Source of the DNA: Sphingomonas sp.
Lineage (GTDB): Bacteria > Pseudomonadota > Alphaproteobacteria > Sphingomonadales > Sphingomonadaceae
Direction: 5' to 3'
Assembly (NCBI RefSeq): GCF_017744835.1
Contig: NZ_JAGIAM010000006.1
Span: 1 to 64,000, forward strand
Length of the DNA: 64,000 bases
Shown: positions 1 through 10,507 of the stretch, piece after piece
How positions within the stretch are numbered: the stretch's first letter is position 1
Layout: each line of letters begins with the position of its first letter
Program-made: the position numbers and the translations under genes
Notes under the pieces: generated by a model
What the model was told of the DNA's origin: nothing
Database searches by the model: none
The model's input: the letters and a program-made list of their open reading frames with translations, nothing else

Positions 1-73
1 ACTCGGACGTGAAACCAGACAGCGCCGATGGTACTATCGCCTAAGCGATGGAAGAGTAGGTCGCCGCCAGGCA
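1..73 (+). rRNA. rrf: 5S ribosomal RNA, 3' part (5' end outside window)
   Basis: The first ~73 bases match the conserved 3' half of bacterial 5S rRNA: the GTGAAACC stretch, AGCGCCGATGGTACTATC, GAGAGTAGG-like GAAGAGTAGG and the closing CCGCCAGGC. The gene begins before the window. It is followed 73 bases later by an initiator tRNA, the usual end of sphingomonad rRNA operons. The exact 3' end is approximate. Confidence 0.9.
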
Positions 74-146
74 TTGCAGCCTGCGTTAGCTCGCACGTTG
101 GACCAAAACCCATTCACGAACATCCCCGTCAGGGGATCCGCATTGG

Positions 147-223
<77 letters not shown>

Positions 224-235
224 ACGCCATGAAAC

Positions 236-262
236 AACGCCGCCCTTCGAGGCGGCGTTTTC
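236..262 (+). terminator. Intrinsic terminator of the rRNA operon
   Basis: A perfect 9-bp stem, AACGCCGCC (236-244) and GGCGGCGTT (251-259), with a 6-base loop, runs into TTTTCGTTT. It lies 12 bases after the tRNA and would end the rRNA-tRNA transcript. Confidence 0.88.
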
Positions 263-415
263 GTTTGGGGCCGAGCTCGCCCGATCGCGATCTCGCCACC
301 TTCCCAGCCAGCAGCACTGCCTGAAAAGCGCTACGCATCCGGCCGCGCGCGCCGGAGCGCGGGGCCGCCCCTTGTCCCGCCCCCGCCTAACGCGGCTTTC
401 CCGTTTCTGACGATT

Positions 416-619
416 CTATCGCGGGTCGGGTTGGTTTCGGCGAACGATTTTGAGTGCTAGAAGCAGCGCCCCGGCGGCGAGCAGGATGATGCCGCCCACG
501 GTAAGCCGGCCTGATTGCTGCACGACGCCGATCGCCCCTACCACCAGGCCGACCAGTATCAGCAGCATGCCGAGAAGCTTTTTCGGCAGGAATATGGATG
601 CGTCCGGTTGAGTCGCCAT
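416..619 (-). CDS. Small two-helix membrane protein, unknown function
   Basis: A 67-residue protein starting MATQPDASIF. Two hydrophobic segments, about residues 13-32 and 37-58, are separated by a short QQSGRLT turn, and the tail KIVRRNQPDPR is basic, which suggests a cytoplasmic C-terminus. The start at 619 is chosen because AAGGAG lies 8 bases upstream; an in-frame ATG at 625 sits too close to that site. No named family is recognised. It stands alone between the rRNA operon and the exonuclease gene. Confidence 0.6.
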   Translation of the reverse strand: MATQPDASIFLPKKLLGMLLILVGLVVGAIGVVQQSGRLTVGGIILLAAGALLLALKIVRRNQPDPR

Positions 620-700
620 GTGCATGCTCCTTCGAAGCGTGCCGATCCTCCCGCTCAATCGACCCCGAAGCAATGCGGGAAAACCCTGCCGGAGCGCGGG

Positions 701-1243
701 TTATGTTCGGGGCGCCTCCGCCGCCTCGCGCACGGCCAGCCAGAGTGCATGCTCGGCCCGCGCGTCGGCGAGTGCACGGTGCGCCGGCGGGCCGGAAAGC
801 CGCGCCTCGACCCGTGCGACCAATGCGGCGGCGGCTGCCTCGAGCTCGGCCGCGGGCACCGTGTCACGGAGCCCGTCCCGCGCGGCGTCGAGCAAGGCGT
901 CGTCGCTGTCGGCGAGCCGCAAGCTGCGCCGCGGCAAGCCGGCTGCGCGGAGCAGCGCGCTGAGCCATTTGCCGTCCCACGACGGCGCGCTCGCGCGCAG
1001 ATCGTGCCCGCTCAGCTCGGCGACCATCCGCTCCGCCACGACCCCATGCGGCGTGCCGTCGCGCTCGAGCGTTGCGCGATCGATCCCGTGGATCGCCTCC
1101 GCCACCGGATCCCAGTCGGTCCAGGCGGGCGCGGGGCGGATCAGATGCGCTTCCTCGCGACCGTCCTCGAACACCCAGGCGACCTCGACCGGATAGCTCC
1201 GCTTGGACAGCGACGAGGCTTCGAAGTCGAGAAAGACCAGCAT
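701..1243 (-). CDS. DEDDh-family 3'-5' exonuclease
   Basis: A 180-residue protein with the RNase T/DnaQ-like exonuclease pattern. The first motif is FLDFEAS near residues 4-10, supplying the D-x-E metal ligands. Near the C-terminus HRALADARAEH gives the catalytic His and Asp of the DEDDh type. The protein is one domain with no polymerase or helicase fusion, so the substrate cannot be told from sequence. The start at 1243 follows GGAGG at a slightly long spacing; longer in-frame extensions lose family similarity and run into the divergent gene's promoter. It is transcribed divergently from the MTA phosphorylase gene. Confidence 0.8.
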   Translation of the reverse strand: MLVFLDFEASSLSKRSYPVEVAWVFEDGREEAHLIRPAPAWTDWDPVAEAIHGIDRATLERDGTPHGVVAERMVAELSGHDLRASAPSWDGKWLSALLRAAGLPRRSLRLADSDDALLDAARDGLRDTVPAAELEAAAAALVARVEARLSGPPAHRALADARAEHALWLAVREAAEAPRT

Positions 1244-1336
1244 CGCTTCCACAACCTCCGCCAAGGCCGCGCGGCTCCCGATTGACGCCGCGCCATGGAT
1301 CGCCGCATGGCAGCGACCGAGCACCAGGGGGACATC

Positions 1337-2203
1337 ATGACAGGCTGGACGATCGGAATCATCGGCGGATCGGGGCTGTACGACGTCGGCGGCGTGGAGG
1401 ACGGACATTGGGTCCGCACCGACAGCCCTTGGGGTGCGCCCTCGGACGATTGTTTCGTGGGCCGCGTCGGCCATGCCCGGGTGGTGTTCCTACCCCGCCA
1501 CGGCCGCGGCCACCGGATCAGCCCCTCCGAGCTCAACGCGCGCGCCAATATCGACGTACTCAGGCGCCTGGGCGTCACCGACGTGCTCGCCATCTCCTCG
1601 GTCGGCAGCCTGGCCGAGGAGCGCGCGCCGGGCAGCTTCACGATCGTCGACCAGTTCATCGATCGCACCAAGGGCCGGCCGTCGAGCTTCTTCGGGAGCG
1701 GCATGGTGGCACATGTCTCGATGGCCGATCCGGTCTGCCCGCGGCTCTCGGCGCTTGCCGCCGAGGCATCGCGCGCGGCGGGCGCCGAGACGCATGTCGG
1801 GGGCACCTATCTGGCGATGGAGGGGCCGCAATTCTCGACGCGGGCCGAAAGCCACCTCTACCGCAGCTGGGGCTGCCAGGTGATCGGCATGACCGCCATG
1901 CCCGAGGCCAAGCTCGCGCGCGAGGCCGAGCTTCCCTATGCGCTGGTTGGCATGGTCACCGACTACGACTGCTGGCGCGAGGGCGAGGAGGCCGTCGACG
2001 TCGCGCAGGTGATCGCCCAGCTCTCCGCCAATGCCGCCAAGGCACGCGCGCTGGTGATGCACCTGCTGCTGAACCTGCCCGAGGAGCGCCCGGCCTCGCC
2101 GATCGACACCTGCCTCGACACTGCGCTGATCACCGCGCCGGCAGCCCGCGACCCGGCGCTGATCGCCAAGCTCGACGCGGTCGCCGGGCGCGCGCTCGGC
2201 TGA
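1337..2203 (+). CDS. mtnP: S-methyl-5'-thioadenosine phosphorylase
   Basis: A 288-residue cytoplasmic enzyme that cleaves methylthioadenosine with phosphate to adenine and methylthioribose-1-phosphate, the first step of methionine salvage from polyamine synthesis. Family landmarks of the PNP/MTAP fold are visible: IGGSGLYD at the N-terminus (phosphate loop), PRHGRGH about residue 50, and MEGPQFSTRAE in the middle (substrate pocket). The start ATG follows GGGGGA at good spacing. Length is normal for bacterial MTAP. A purine nucleoside phosphorylase of the same superfamily is the alternative, but the EGPQFSTRAE region favours MTAP. No other salvage genes are nearby. Confidence 0.9.
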   Translation: MTGWTIGIIGGSGLYDVGGVEDGHWVRTDSPWGAPSDDCFVGRVGHARVVFLPRHGRGHRISPSELNARANIDVLRRLGVTDVLAISSVGSLAEERAPGSFTIVDQFIDRTKGRPSSFFGSGMVAHVSMADPVCPRLSALAAEASRAAGAETHVGGTYLAMEGPQFSTRAESHLYRSWGCQVIGMTAMPEAKLAREAELPYALVGMVTDYDCWREGEEAVDVAQVIAQLSANAAKARALVMHLLLNLPEERPASPIDTCLDTALITAPAARDPALIAKLDAVAGRALG

Positions 2204-2209
2204 GCCGCC

Positions 2210-2509
2210 TCAGCGCTTCTTCACGAACTCCGCGCGCAGCACGAGACCCTTGATGCCCTCGAACCGGCAGTCGATCTCCTGATCGTCGCCGGTGAGGCGG
2301 ATCGACTTGATCACCGTGCCGCGCTTGAGCGTCTGGTTGGCGCCCTTGACCTTCAGGTCCTTGATCAGCGTCACGCTGTCGCCGTCGGCGAGCAGATTGC
2401 CGACCGAATCGCGCACCTCGACCTGATCGCCGGCAGAAGCCGCGCCGGCCTGGTCCGCAGGCACCCATTCGCCGGTCGCTTCGTCATAGACATAGTCTTC
2501 GCCGCTCAT
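2210..2509 (-). CDS. PhnA/YjdM domain protein
   Basis: A 99-residue protein whose C-terminal two thirds match the PhnA domain: VEVRDSVGNLLADGDSV, then TLIKDLKVKG and KRGTVIKSIRLTG. The zinc-ribbon N-terminus found in many PhnA proteins is absent; instead there is an acidic stretch, EDYVYDEATGEW. Although named for an alkylphosphonate operon, this family has no proven role in phosphonate use and no phn genes lie here. GGGAGAA precedes the ATG. It lies immediately downstream of aconitase on the same strand but is separated from it by a terminator. Confidence 0.82.
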   Translation of the reverse strand: MSGEDYVYDEATGEWVPADQAGAASAGDQVEVRDSVGNLLADGDSVTLIKDLKVKGANQTLKRGTVIKSIRLTGDDQEIDCRFEGIKGLVLRAEFVKKR

Positions 2510-2529
2510 CGCGGATTCTCCCTCAAATG

Positions 2530-2557
2530 AAAAAGGGAGGGGATCGCCCCTCCCTTT
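2530..2557 (-). terminator. Intrinsic terminator of acnA
   Basis: An 11-bp stem, AAAGGGAGGGG (2532-2542) with CCCCTCCCTTT (2547-2557), has a 4-base loop. Read on the minus strand it is followed by a run of T. It sits 24 bases past the acnA stop codon and before the PhnA-type gene. Confidence 0.88.
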
Positions 2558-2580
2558 CCCTTGTTCCCTGGTTCGCGCCC

Positions 2581-5250
<2,670 letters not shown>

Positions 5251-5498
5251 GGGCGCGGGTTCCTTCCCTGTCTGTCCGGTCCCGGGCGCTCGGGGAGGCG
5301 GCAGTGGCCGCGCGGGCGCGCTGGGAGATGTGCGAATGCCAAGATTCGGGTGCGCCTTAGCGCGGGACTCGGGCGGGGGGAAGGGTTGCGGGGCGCCGCG
5401 CGCGATCCTTCCGCGAAGTCGGCGGCCCGATGGCCGCTGCAGGCGTGGTGCCCGGGGGCTCCCACCAAGAGGGAATTGGCGGTTTTGCGGGCCATGCG

Positions 5499-5542
5499 GT
5501 TGCACGTTCTGCAACCAATTCTGCAAACCATTGCAGTTGCAG
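5499..5542. promoter_or_regulatory. Cluster of TGCAA-type inverted and direct repeats, candidate operators
   Basis: Within 44 bases there are two perfect inverted repeats, GTTGCA-N5-TGCAAC (5499-5515) and CTGCAA-N4-TTGCAG (5521-5536), a direct repeat of TTCTGCAA spaced by four bases (5507-5514 and 5519-5526), and a tandem TTGCAGTTGCAG (5531-5542). The TTTGCAAA-N4-TTTGCAAA arrangement of the PccR/RamB (ScfR) regulators is similar. The cluster lies 249 bases upstream of acnA and about 20 bases before a small plus-strand ORF. Function is inferred only. Confidence 0.55.
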
Positions 5543-5562
5543 GAAAGGCAAGCCCCGGCCAA

Positions 5563-5664
5563 ATGACGTTCATGCTGCACCGCAGCAAAGATCATCATCA
5601 CAGGGGTTTCGAGATGTTGTCGCTGATCGCGCTCTACATCGAGCATCGTCGCGCCGCGCGCTGA
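5563..5664 (+). CDS. Possible 33-residue small protein
   Basis: A short open frame starting [13 protein letters not shown] and ending EHRRAAR. It is preceded by AGGAAAGG and followed 35 bases later by a strong bidirectional terminator, which on the plus strand has no other gene to serve. The central LSLIALYIE is hydrophobic but short; the rest is basic and rich in histidine. No family is recognised. The position between an operator-like cluster and a terminator is the main argument that the stretch is transcribed; it could instead be a small RNA. Confidence 0.4.
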   Translation: MTFMLHRSKDHHHRGFEMLSLIALYIEHRRAAR

Positions 5665-5698
5665 GCCGCGCTACGCACGCAGCTTCGATGCATGAAGA

Positions 5699-5728
5699 AA
5701 AAGGGGGAGCGGCGACGCTCCCCCTTTT
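5699..5728. terminator. Bidirectional intrinsic terminator
   Basis: A perfect 13-bp stem, AAAAGGGGGAGCG and CGCTCCCCCTTTT, has a GCGA loop. T runs follow on both strands, so it can end the plus-strand transcript from 5563 and the minus-strand peptide transporter transcript. Confidence 0.88.
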
Positions 5729-5753
5729 CGTTTTCAGCCTCTTCCTGACCGGT

Positions 5754-7352
5754 TCAGACTTGCTCGCCTTGGGTCCGCGTGCCCGGCGCGGCGGGCTCGG
5801 CGAGCTGCTTCTCGCCGGCGAGCGCATGGCCCATCTCGTCCTGGCCGATCGTGTCGAGGTGCATCAGCCGGGTGATCAGCCAGCTGACGGGGATGGCGAC
5901 AACGCCGATCAGGATCGTGCCCCAGCCGATCCAGCTATAGACGACGAGCACTTGATCGGGGTTGGCGCCCTCGGTCATCTTGGCGATCTGCGCGGCGAGG
6001 AAATTGCCCGCGGCGGTGCCCAGGAACCAGGTGCCCATCATCAGCCCGACCATCGAGCGGACCGACAGGCGCGTCATGCTCGAAAGCCCCACCGGCGAAA
6101 AGCACAGCTCCGCGGTCGAGTGGAGGAGGTAGAGGAGGATGATGAAGCTCATCGGAGTCATCGCGTCGCCGCGGCCCGCGCCCCAGACGAGCACGACGAA
6201 GCCGAGGCCGACCTGGATCAGGCCGAGCGCGAACTTGAGCGGGGCGCTGGGCTCGAGCCCGCGCTTGCCGAGCCAGACCCAGAGCGCGCCGAACAGCGGC
6301 GCCAGCGTGATGATCCAGAAGCTGTTGACCGACTGGAACCAGCTCGCGGGCATTTCCCAGCCGAACAGGTGACGGTCGACGCGCTCGTCGGTGAAGATGT
6401 TGAGCGACGAGCCGGTCTGCTCGAACAGCGCCCAGAAGAGCGGGCAGAGCAGGATCAGGTAGAGGGCGGCGAAGACGCGGTTGCGCTCTACCTTGGGCAG
6501 GGTGAACAGCGAGCGGTAGAAGATGTAGAGGAAGGTGATGCCGAAGCAGGCGAGCAGCAGCGTGCCGACCAGGCCTTCGTCACGGATCAGCCACCAGCAG
6601 AGCGCCACGCCGGCGAGCGCGCCCAGATAGATCGCCCATTCGCGCGAAACGCCGATCGCGGAGCGCGCGCGCAGCAGCACCGGGTCGATCGGATCGCCCG
6701 AGCCGTGGAGCTCGCTGCGGAACAGCACGAAGACGACGAGACCGAGCAGCATGCCGACGCCCGCGGCGCCGAAGCCCCACGACCAGCCGACGCGCTCGCC
6801 GAGATAGCCGACGATGATCGGCCCGATCAGCGCCCCCAGGTTGATCCCCATGTAGAAGATCGAGAAGGCACCATCGCGCCGCACGTCGTCCCGGGGGTAG
6901 AGCTGGCCGACGAGCACCGAGATATTCGCCTTGAGGAAGCCCGTTCCGACGATGATGAACGCCAGGCCGGCGTAGAAGCCGTTGAGGTAGAATCCCTGCT
7001 CGCCCTGCGGTCCCTCGACGAGCGCGATCAGCAGATGGCCGATCGAGATCAATATGCCGCCGGCCAGCACCGCCTTGCGTGCGCCCAGATATTTGTCGGC
7101 CAGATAGCCGCCGATCACCGGGGTGATGTAGACCATCGAAGTATAGGCGCCGTAGACGGCGTAGGCGGGGTCCTTGGCGAACAGAAAGTGCTTGGTGAGG
7201 TAGAAGATCAGGATCGCCCGCATGCCGTAGTAGGAGAAGCGCTCCCACATCTCGGCGAAGAACAGCATATAGAGGCCGCGGGGATGGCCCAGGAACGTCT
7301 TGACGGGGGCGGGGAGCTGCCCGCCGGCTGCTGTGGTGGCCATGCGACCCAT
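5754..7352 (-). CDS. POT/PTR-family proton-coupled peptide transporter
   Basis: A 532-residue inner-membrane protein that should import di- or tripeptides with protons. The N-terminal helix has the ExxER and PTR2 signature (FFAEMWERFSYYGMRA), followed by about 12-14 hydrophobic segments and a FYMGINLGALIGP stretch typical of the family. Length is in the range of bacterial POT proteins (450-550). The start at 7352 has AAAGG close upstream; an ATG at 7343 is possible. The 116 bases to the divergent nitroreductase gene must hold both promoters. Confidence 0.92.
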   Translation of the reverse strand: MGRMATTAAGGQLPAPVKTFLGHPRGLYMLFFAEMWERFSYYGMRAILIFYLTKHFLFAKDPAYAVYGAYTSMVYITPVIGGYLADKYLGARKAVLAGGILISIGHLLIALVEGPQGEQGFYLNGFYAGLAFIIVGTGFLKANISVLVGQLYPRDDVRRDGAFSIFYMGINLGALIGPIIVGYLGERVGWSWGFGAAGVGMLLGLVVFVLFRSELHGSGDPIDPVLLRARSAIGVSREWAIYLGALAGVALCWWLIRDEGLVGTLLLACFGITFLYIFYRSLFTLPKVERNRVFAALYLILLCPLFWALFEQTGSSLNIFTDERVDRHLFGWEMPASWFQSVNSFWIITLAPLFGALWVWLGKRGLEPSAPLKFALGLIQVGLGFVVLVWGAGRGDAMTPMSFIILLYLLHSTAELCFSPVGLSSMTRLSVRSMVGLMMGTWFLGTAAGNFLAAQIAKMTEGANPDQVLVVYSWIGWGTILIGVVAIPVSWLITRLMHLDTIGQDEMGHALAGEKQLAEPAAPGTRTQGEQV

Positions 7353-7468
7353 GCACCTTTCGAATTCTTGTCGGGCCCTGCAAGGGGCCAAAGCGAGGCA
7401 GACTAGCGGCGAATCGGGCGCTGTGAAGCCCGGTTGTTGCGCATGTTACCAATTGATAGGGCTGGAAA

Positions 7469-8068
7469 ATGACCTTCAACGACCGTTCGACGCCGCTCAC
7501 GCTCCTCAAGACCCGCCGCTCGGGCAAGCCGCGAGATCTGGCGGCGCCGGGGCCGAGCCCGGAGCAGCTGCGCGAGATGGCGACGATCGCCGCGCGCACG
7601 CCCGATCACGGCAAGCTCGCGCCGTGGCGCTTCGTGATCGTGCCCGAGGCGCTGCGCCCGGCGCTCGCCGAGAAGCTGGTGGCGATCCAGCGCGCCGGGA
7701 AGCCGGACGCGACCGAGCGCGACGCCGAGGCGACGGTGCAGTTCGTCACGCAGGCGCCCGCGCTGGTGGTGGTGCTCTCGGCGCCGCACGAAGAGCACAA
7801 GATCCCGCTGTGGGAGCAGCAGCTCTCGGCCGGGGCGGCGTGCATGAACCTGCTCCATGCCGCGCATGCGATGGGGTTCGCGGGCGGCTGGCTCACCGGC
7901 TGGGCGGCCTATTCGGACGCCGTGCGCGACTTGTTCGGCGCCGCGCCGCAGCGGATCGCGGGGTTCGTCTTCATCGGCACGCCGTCGCGTCCGCTCGAGG
8001 AGCGCCCGCGCGGCGAACTGTCCGAAATCGTGCACGAATGGACTCTTGATGCTGGACCCGCCGGCTGA
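7469..8068 (+). CDS. Nitroreductase-family flavoprotein (YdjA-like)
   Basis: A 199-residue FMN oxidoreductase of the minimal nitroreductase type. The N-terminal LLKTRRSGKPRDL is the FMN-phosphate-binding arginine region, ARTPDHGKLAPWRFV fits the YdjA-like pattern, and LSAGAACMNLLHAAHAMGFAGGW is the conserved helix plus glycine turn. Natural substrate is unknown for this group; NAD(P)H-dependent reduction of quinones or nitro compounds is the family activity. It is the first gene of a plus-strand set with a GntR regulator and a monooxygenase-like protein, 18 bases before the former. Confidence 0.88.
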   Translation: MTFNDRSTPLTLLKTRRSGKPRDLAAPGPSPEQLREMATIAARTPDHGKLAPWRFVIVPEALRPALAEKLVAIQRAGKPDATERDAEATVQFVTQAPALVVVLSAPHEEHKIPLWEQQLSAGAACMNLLHAAHAMGFAGGWLTGWAAYSDAVRDLFGAAPQRIAGFVFIGTPSRPLEERPRGELSEIVHEWTLDAGPAG

Positions 8069-8069
8069 T

Positions 8070-8084
8070 TGGTGTATTAAACCA
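8070..8084. promoter_or_regulatory. Candidate GntR autoregulatory operator
   Basis: TGGTGTATTAAACCA is a 15-bp palindrome with six of seven half-site pairs intact. It lies between the nitroreductase stop codon and the GntR ATG at 8087 and contains TATTAA, a possible -10 element only seven bases before the ATG. This is where an autoregulated GntR gene would carry its operator. Confidence 0.6.
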
Positions 8085-8086
8085 GC

Positions 8087-8443
8087 ATGACAGCGCTCGA
8101 GCACGAAGACAGTCCGGTCTATCTGAAGCTCCGCGCCAGCATCGCTGCGGCGATCCTGCGGGGCGAGTACAAGGCAGGGGACCAGCTCCCCTCGGTCCGC
8201 GCGCTCGCGGCCGAGCATGGCGCCAACCCGCTGACCGTCGCCAAGGCCTATCAGAGCTTCCAGGACGACGACTATGTCGAGGTCCGGCGCGGCGTGGGCA
8301 TGTTCGTGCTGCCGGGCGCGGTCGAGCGGCTGCGGCTGGCCGAGCGCGAGCGTTTCCTGACCGGCTATTGGCCGCGCGTGCGCGAGCATATCGCGCTGCT
8401 CGGGCTCGACGTGCAGGAGCTGCTGGACCGCGAGCTCGCCTGA
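8087..8443 (+). CDS. GntR-family transcriptional regulator, short YtrA type
   Basis: A 118-residue regulator. The winged helix-turn-helix occupies residues 5-75, with the typical YLKLRASIAAAILRGEYKAG and LPSVRALAAEHGANPLTVAKAY motifs. The remaining ~45 residues form a short helical tail instead of a ligand-binding domain, as in the YtrA subfamily, which usually controls neighbouring genes. No Shine-Dalgarno is seen before the ATG, so translation may start on a leaderless transcript. Likely targets are itself and the adjacent nitroreductase and monooxygenase genes. Confidence 0.9.
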   Translation: MTALEHEDSPVYLKLRASIAAAILRGEYKAGDQLPSVRALAAEHGANPLTVAKAYQSFQDDDYVEVRRGVGMFVLPGAVERLRLAERERFLTGYWPRVREHIALLGLDVQELLDRELA

Positions 8444-8453
8444 AGCCGCGGCC

Positions 8454-8753
8454 ATGCTCGTGATCACCGGCACCTTCCGCGTGCCTGCCGACAGGCTCGC
8501 AGACGCCCGCCCGGCGATGGCCGCGATGATCGCCGCCAGCCGCGCCGAGCCGGGTTGCCTCCATTACAGCTATGGTGAGGACGTGCTCGAGCCCGGGCTG
8601 ATCCATGTCGTCGAACATTGGACGACGCGCGAGGCGCTGGCGGCGCATGCCGCCTCCGTGCACATCCAGGCCTGGCGCGCCGCCTGGCCCGCGCTGGGGA
8701 TCGGCGAGCGCGACCTAACGCTGTTCGAGGCGGACGGGGGCAGCGCGATCTGA
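8454..8753 (+). CDS. Antibiotic biosynthesis monooxygenase (ABM) domain protein
   Basis: A 99-residue single ABM domain with the dimeric ferredoxin-like fold pattern: MLVITGTFRVP, then SRAEPGCLHYSYGED, IHVVEHWTTREALAAHAAS and a final strand. Members act as cofactor-free oxygenases on quinones or, as YgiN-type proteins, on quinols; the substrate here is unknown. It follows the GntR gene by 10 bases and so is probably co-transcribed. Pairing with a nitroreductase suggests a quinone or aromatic redox stress role, which is inference. Confidence 0.86.
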   Translation: MLVITGTFRVPADRLADARPAMAAMIAASRAEPGCLHYSYGEDVLEPGLIHVVEHWTTREALAAHAASVHIQAWRAAWPALGIGERDLTLFEADGGSAI

Positions 8754-8757
8754 GACC

Positions 8758-10461
8758 TCAGACCGCGAAATCTTCGGCGTCGATCGCATAGAGCACGTCC
8801 GCCCTGGCCATCGCCGCGGCTCGCAGCCCCAGTGCTTCGGGGACGATCTGCTCGACATAGAAGCGCGCCGCCGCCGCTTTCATGCCCAGGAACCTGGGGT
8901 CGCCCTCGCTGCGCGCGGCGACGCGGCCCTGTTCCTCCATCAGCCAGCCGCAGACTGCGACCGAGAGCATGGTGAGGAACGGATAGCTCGCGGCGAGCCG
9001 GTCGTCGGTCTCCGATACCAGCAGGTTGCGCGCGACTTCCTCGCAGGCCTCGATGAGCTGGAGCAGCTCGGCGTTCTCGGCATCGCCCCGCATCTCCGCC
9101 AGCAGCGCGATCAGCGTGGCGCCATTGTCCATGCTCAGCTTGCGCCCGACGAGATCGGCGGCCTGGATGCCGTTGGTGCCTTCGTAGATCGGCGTGATCC
9201 GCGCGTCGCGGAAATGCTGGGCGGCGCCGGTCTCCTCGATATAGCCCATGCCGCCATGGACCTGGATGCCGAGCGATGCGACTTCGTTGCCGAGGTCGGT
9301 GCCATGCGCCTTGGCGAGCGGAGTGAGCAGCTCGACGCGCTTCTCCGCTGCGGCATCGCCGGCGCGGGCGCGGTCGAGCTGGCCGAAGGCGTAATAGACC
9401 AGCGCGCGCGCGGCCTGCGTCTGCGCCTTCATGCGCAGCAGCATGCGGCGCACGTCGGGATGCTCGACGATCGCGACGCTTTCGCGGCTGGCCGAGCCCG
9501 CGCGGGGCGACTGGATGCGCTCGCGGGCATAGGCGACCGCGCGCTGGGTAGCGCGCTCGGCGACCTGCACGCCCTGCAGGCCGACGTTGAGCCGCGCGTT
9601 GTTCATCATCGTGAACATCGCGCGGATGCCGCCCATTTCGGGGCCGACCAGCTCGCCGATGCAATCGTCGTGATCGCCGAAGCTCAGCACGCAGGTGGGC
9701 GAGGCGTGGAGGCCCATCTTGTGCTCGATCGACACCACCCGCACGTCGTTGAAGGTGCCGGGCGTGCCGTCGGTATTCAGCCGGTATTTGGGGACGAGGA
9801 AGAGCGAGATGCCCTTGGTGCCCGCCGGCGCATCGGGCGTGCGGGCGAGGACGAGATGGACGATGTTGTCGGCCATGTCGTGGTCGCCGAACGAAATGAA
9901 GATCTTGGTGCCCTTGATCTTCCACTTGCCGTCACCGACCGGCTCGGCGCGGGTCTTGAGCGCGCCGACGTCGCTGCCGGCCTGCGGCTCGGTGAGGTTC
10001 ATCGTGCCGGTCCATTCGCCGGTCGCGAGCTTGGGAAGGTAGAGCGCCTGCTGCTCGGGGGTGCCGTGGTGCGTCAGTGCCTCGATCGCGCCGACGGTGA
10101 GGATCGGTGCCAGCGCGAAGCCCATGTTCGCGCTGCCCAGCGTCTCGAGCACTGCGGCCGACAGGCTGACCGGCAGCCCCTGTCCGCCGAATTCGGCCGG
10201 CGAGCCGATCGTGCCCCAGCCGCCCTCGACATAGGCGCGATAGGCCTCGGCGAAGCCGGCGGGCATCTTCACGCCGTCCTCGGTCCATTTGGGGCCGTCC
10301 GTATCGCCCAGCCGCTCGAGCGGCGCCCATTCGCCCGCCGCGAACTGGCCTGCCCCCTCGAGCACGGCTTCGGCCATTTCCGCGGCGTCGGGTGCGATCT
10401 CGCCGAGGCGGACGAGGTGATCGAGGACGAAGCGCTGCTCGGCGGTGGCGGGGGTAAACAT
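8758..10461 (-). CDS. Acyl-CoA dehydrogenase, long form with C-terminal extension
   Basis: A 567-residue FAD enzyme for alpha,beta-oxidation of an acyl-CoA. Seen are the N-terminal helical domain, MNLTEPQAGSDVGALKT (FAD/substrate loop), GTKIFISFGDHD, the YEGTNGIQAADLVGRK stretch that carries the family's near-C-terminal active region, and an extra ~110-residue tail as in the AcdA/ACAD C-terminal subfamily. Chain length preference cannot be read. The gene ends 5 bases from the ABM gene (convergent) and starts head to head with the Sua5-type gene, leaving under 50 bases between them. Confidence 0.92.
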   Translation of the reverse strand: MFTPATAEQRFVLDHLVRLGEIAPDAAEMAEAVLEGAGQFAAGEWAPLERLGDTDGPKWTEDGVKMPAGFAEAYRAYVEGGWGTIGSPAEFGGQGLPVSLSAAVLETLGSANMGFALAPILTVGAIEALTHHGTPEQQALYLPKLATGEWTGTMNLTEPQAGSDVGALKTRAEPVGDGKWKIKGTKIFISFGDHDMADNIVHLVLARTPDAPAGTKGISLFLVPKYRLNTDGTPGTFNDVRVVSIEHKMGLHASPTCVLSFGDHDDCIGELVGPEMGGIRAMFTMMNNARLNVGLQGVQVAERATQRAVAYARERIQSPRAGSASRESVAIVEHPDVRRMLLRMKAQTQAARALVYYAFGQLDRARAGDAAAEKRVELLTPLAKAHGTDLGNEVASLGIQVHGGMGYIEETGAAQHFRDARITPIYEGTNGIQAADLVGRKLSMDNGATLIALLAEMRGDAENAELLQLIEACEEVARNLLVSETDDRLAASYPFLTMLSVAVCGWLMEEQGRVAARSEGDPRFLGMKAAAARFYVEQIVPEALGLRAAAMARADVLYAIDAEDFAV

Positions 10462-10507
10462 GGACTCTCTCTTGTCGTCTGGTTTTGCGCCGTATAGCGC
10501 CCGCCAG

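Noticed and set aside
236-700. Possible integration site at the tRNA-fMet 3' end
   Set aside because: No integrase, no direct repeat of the tRNA end and no mobile genes nearby; the downstream stretch holds only the terminator and a small gene.
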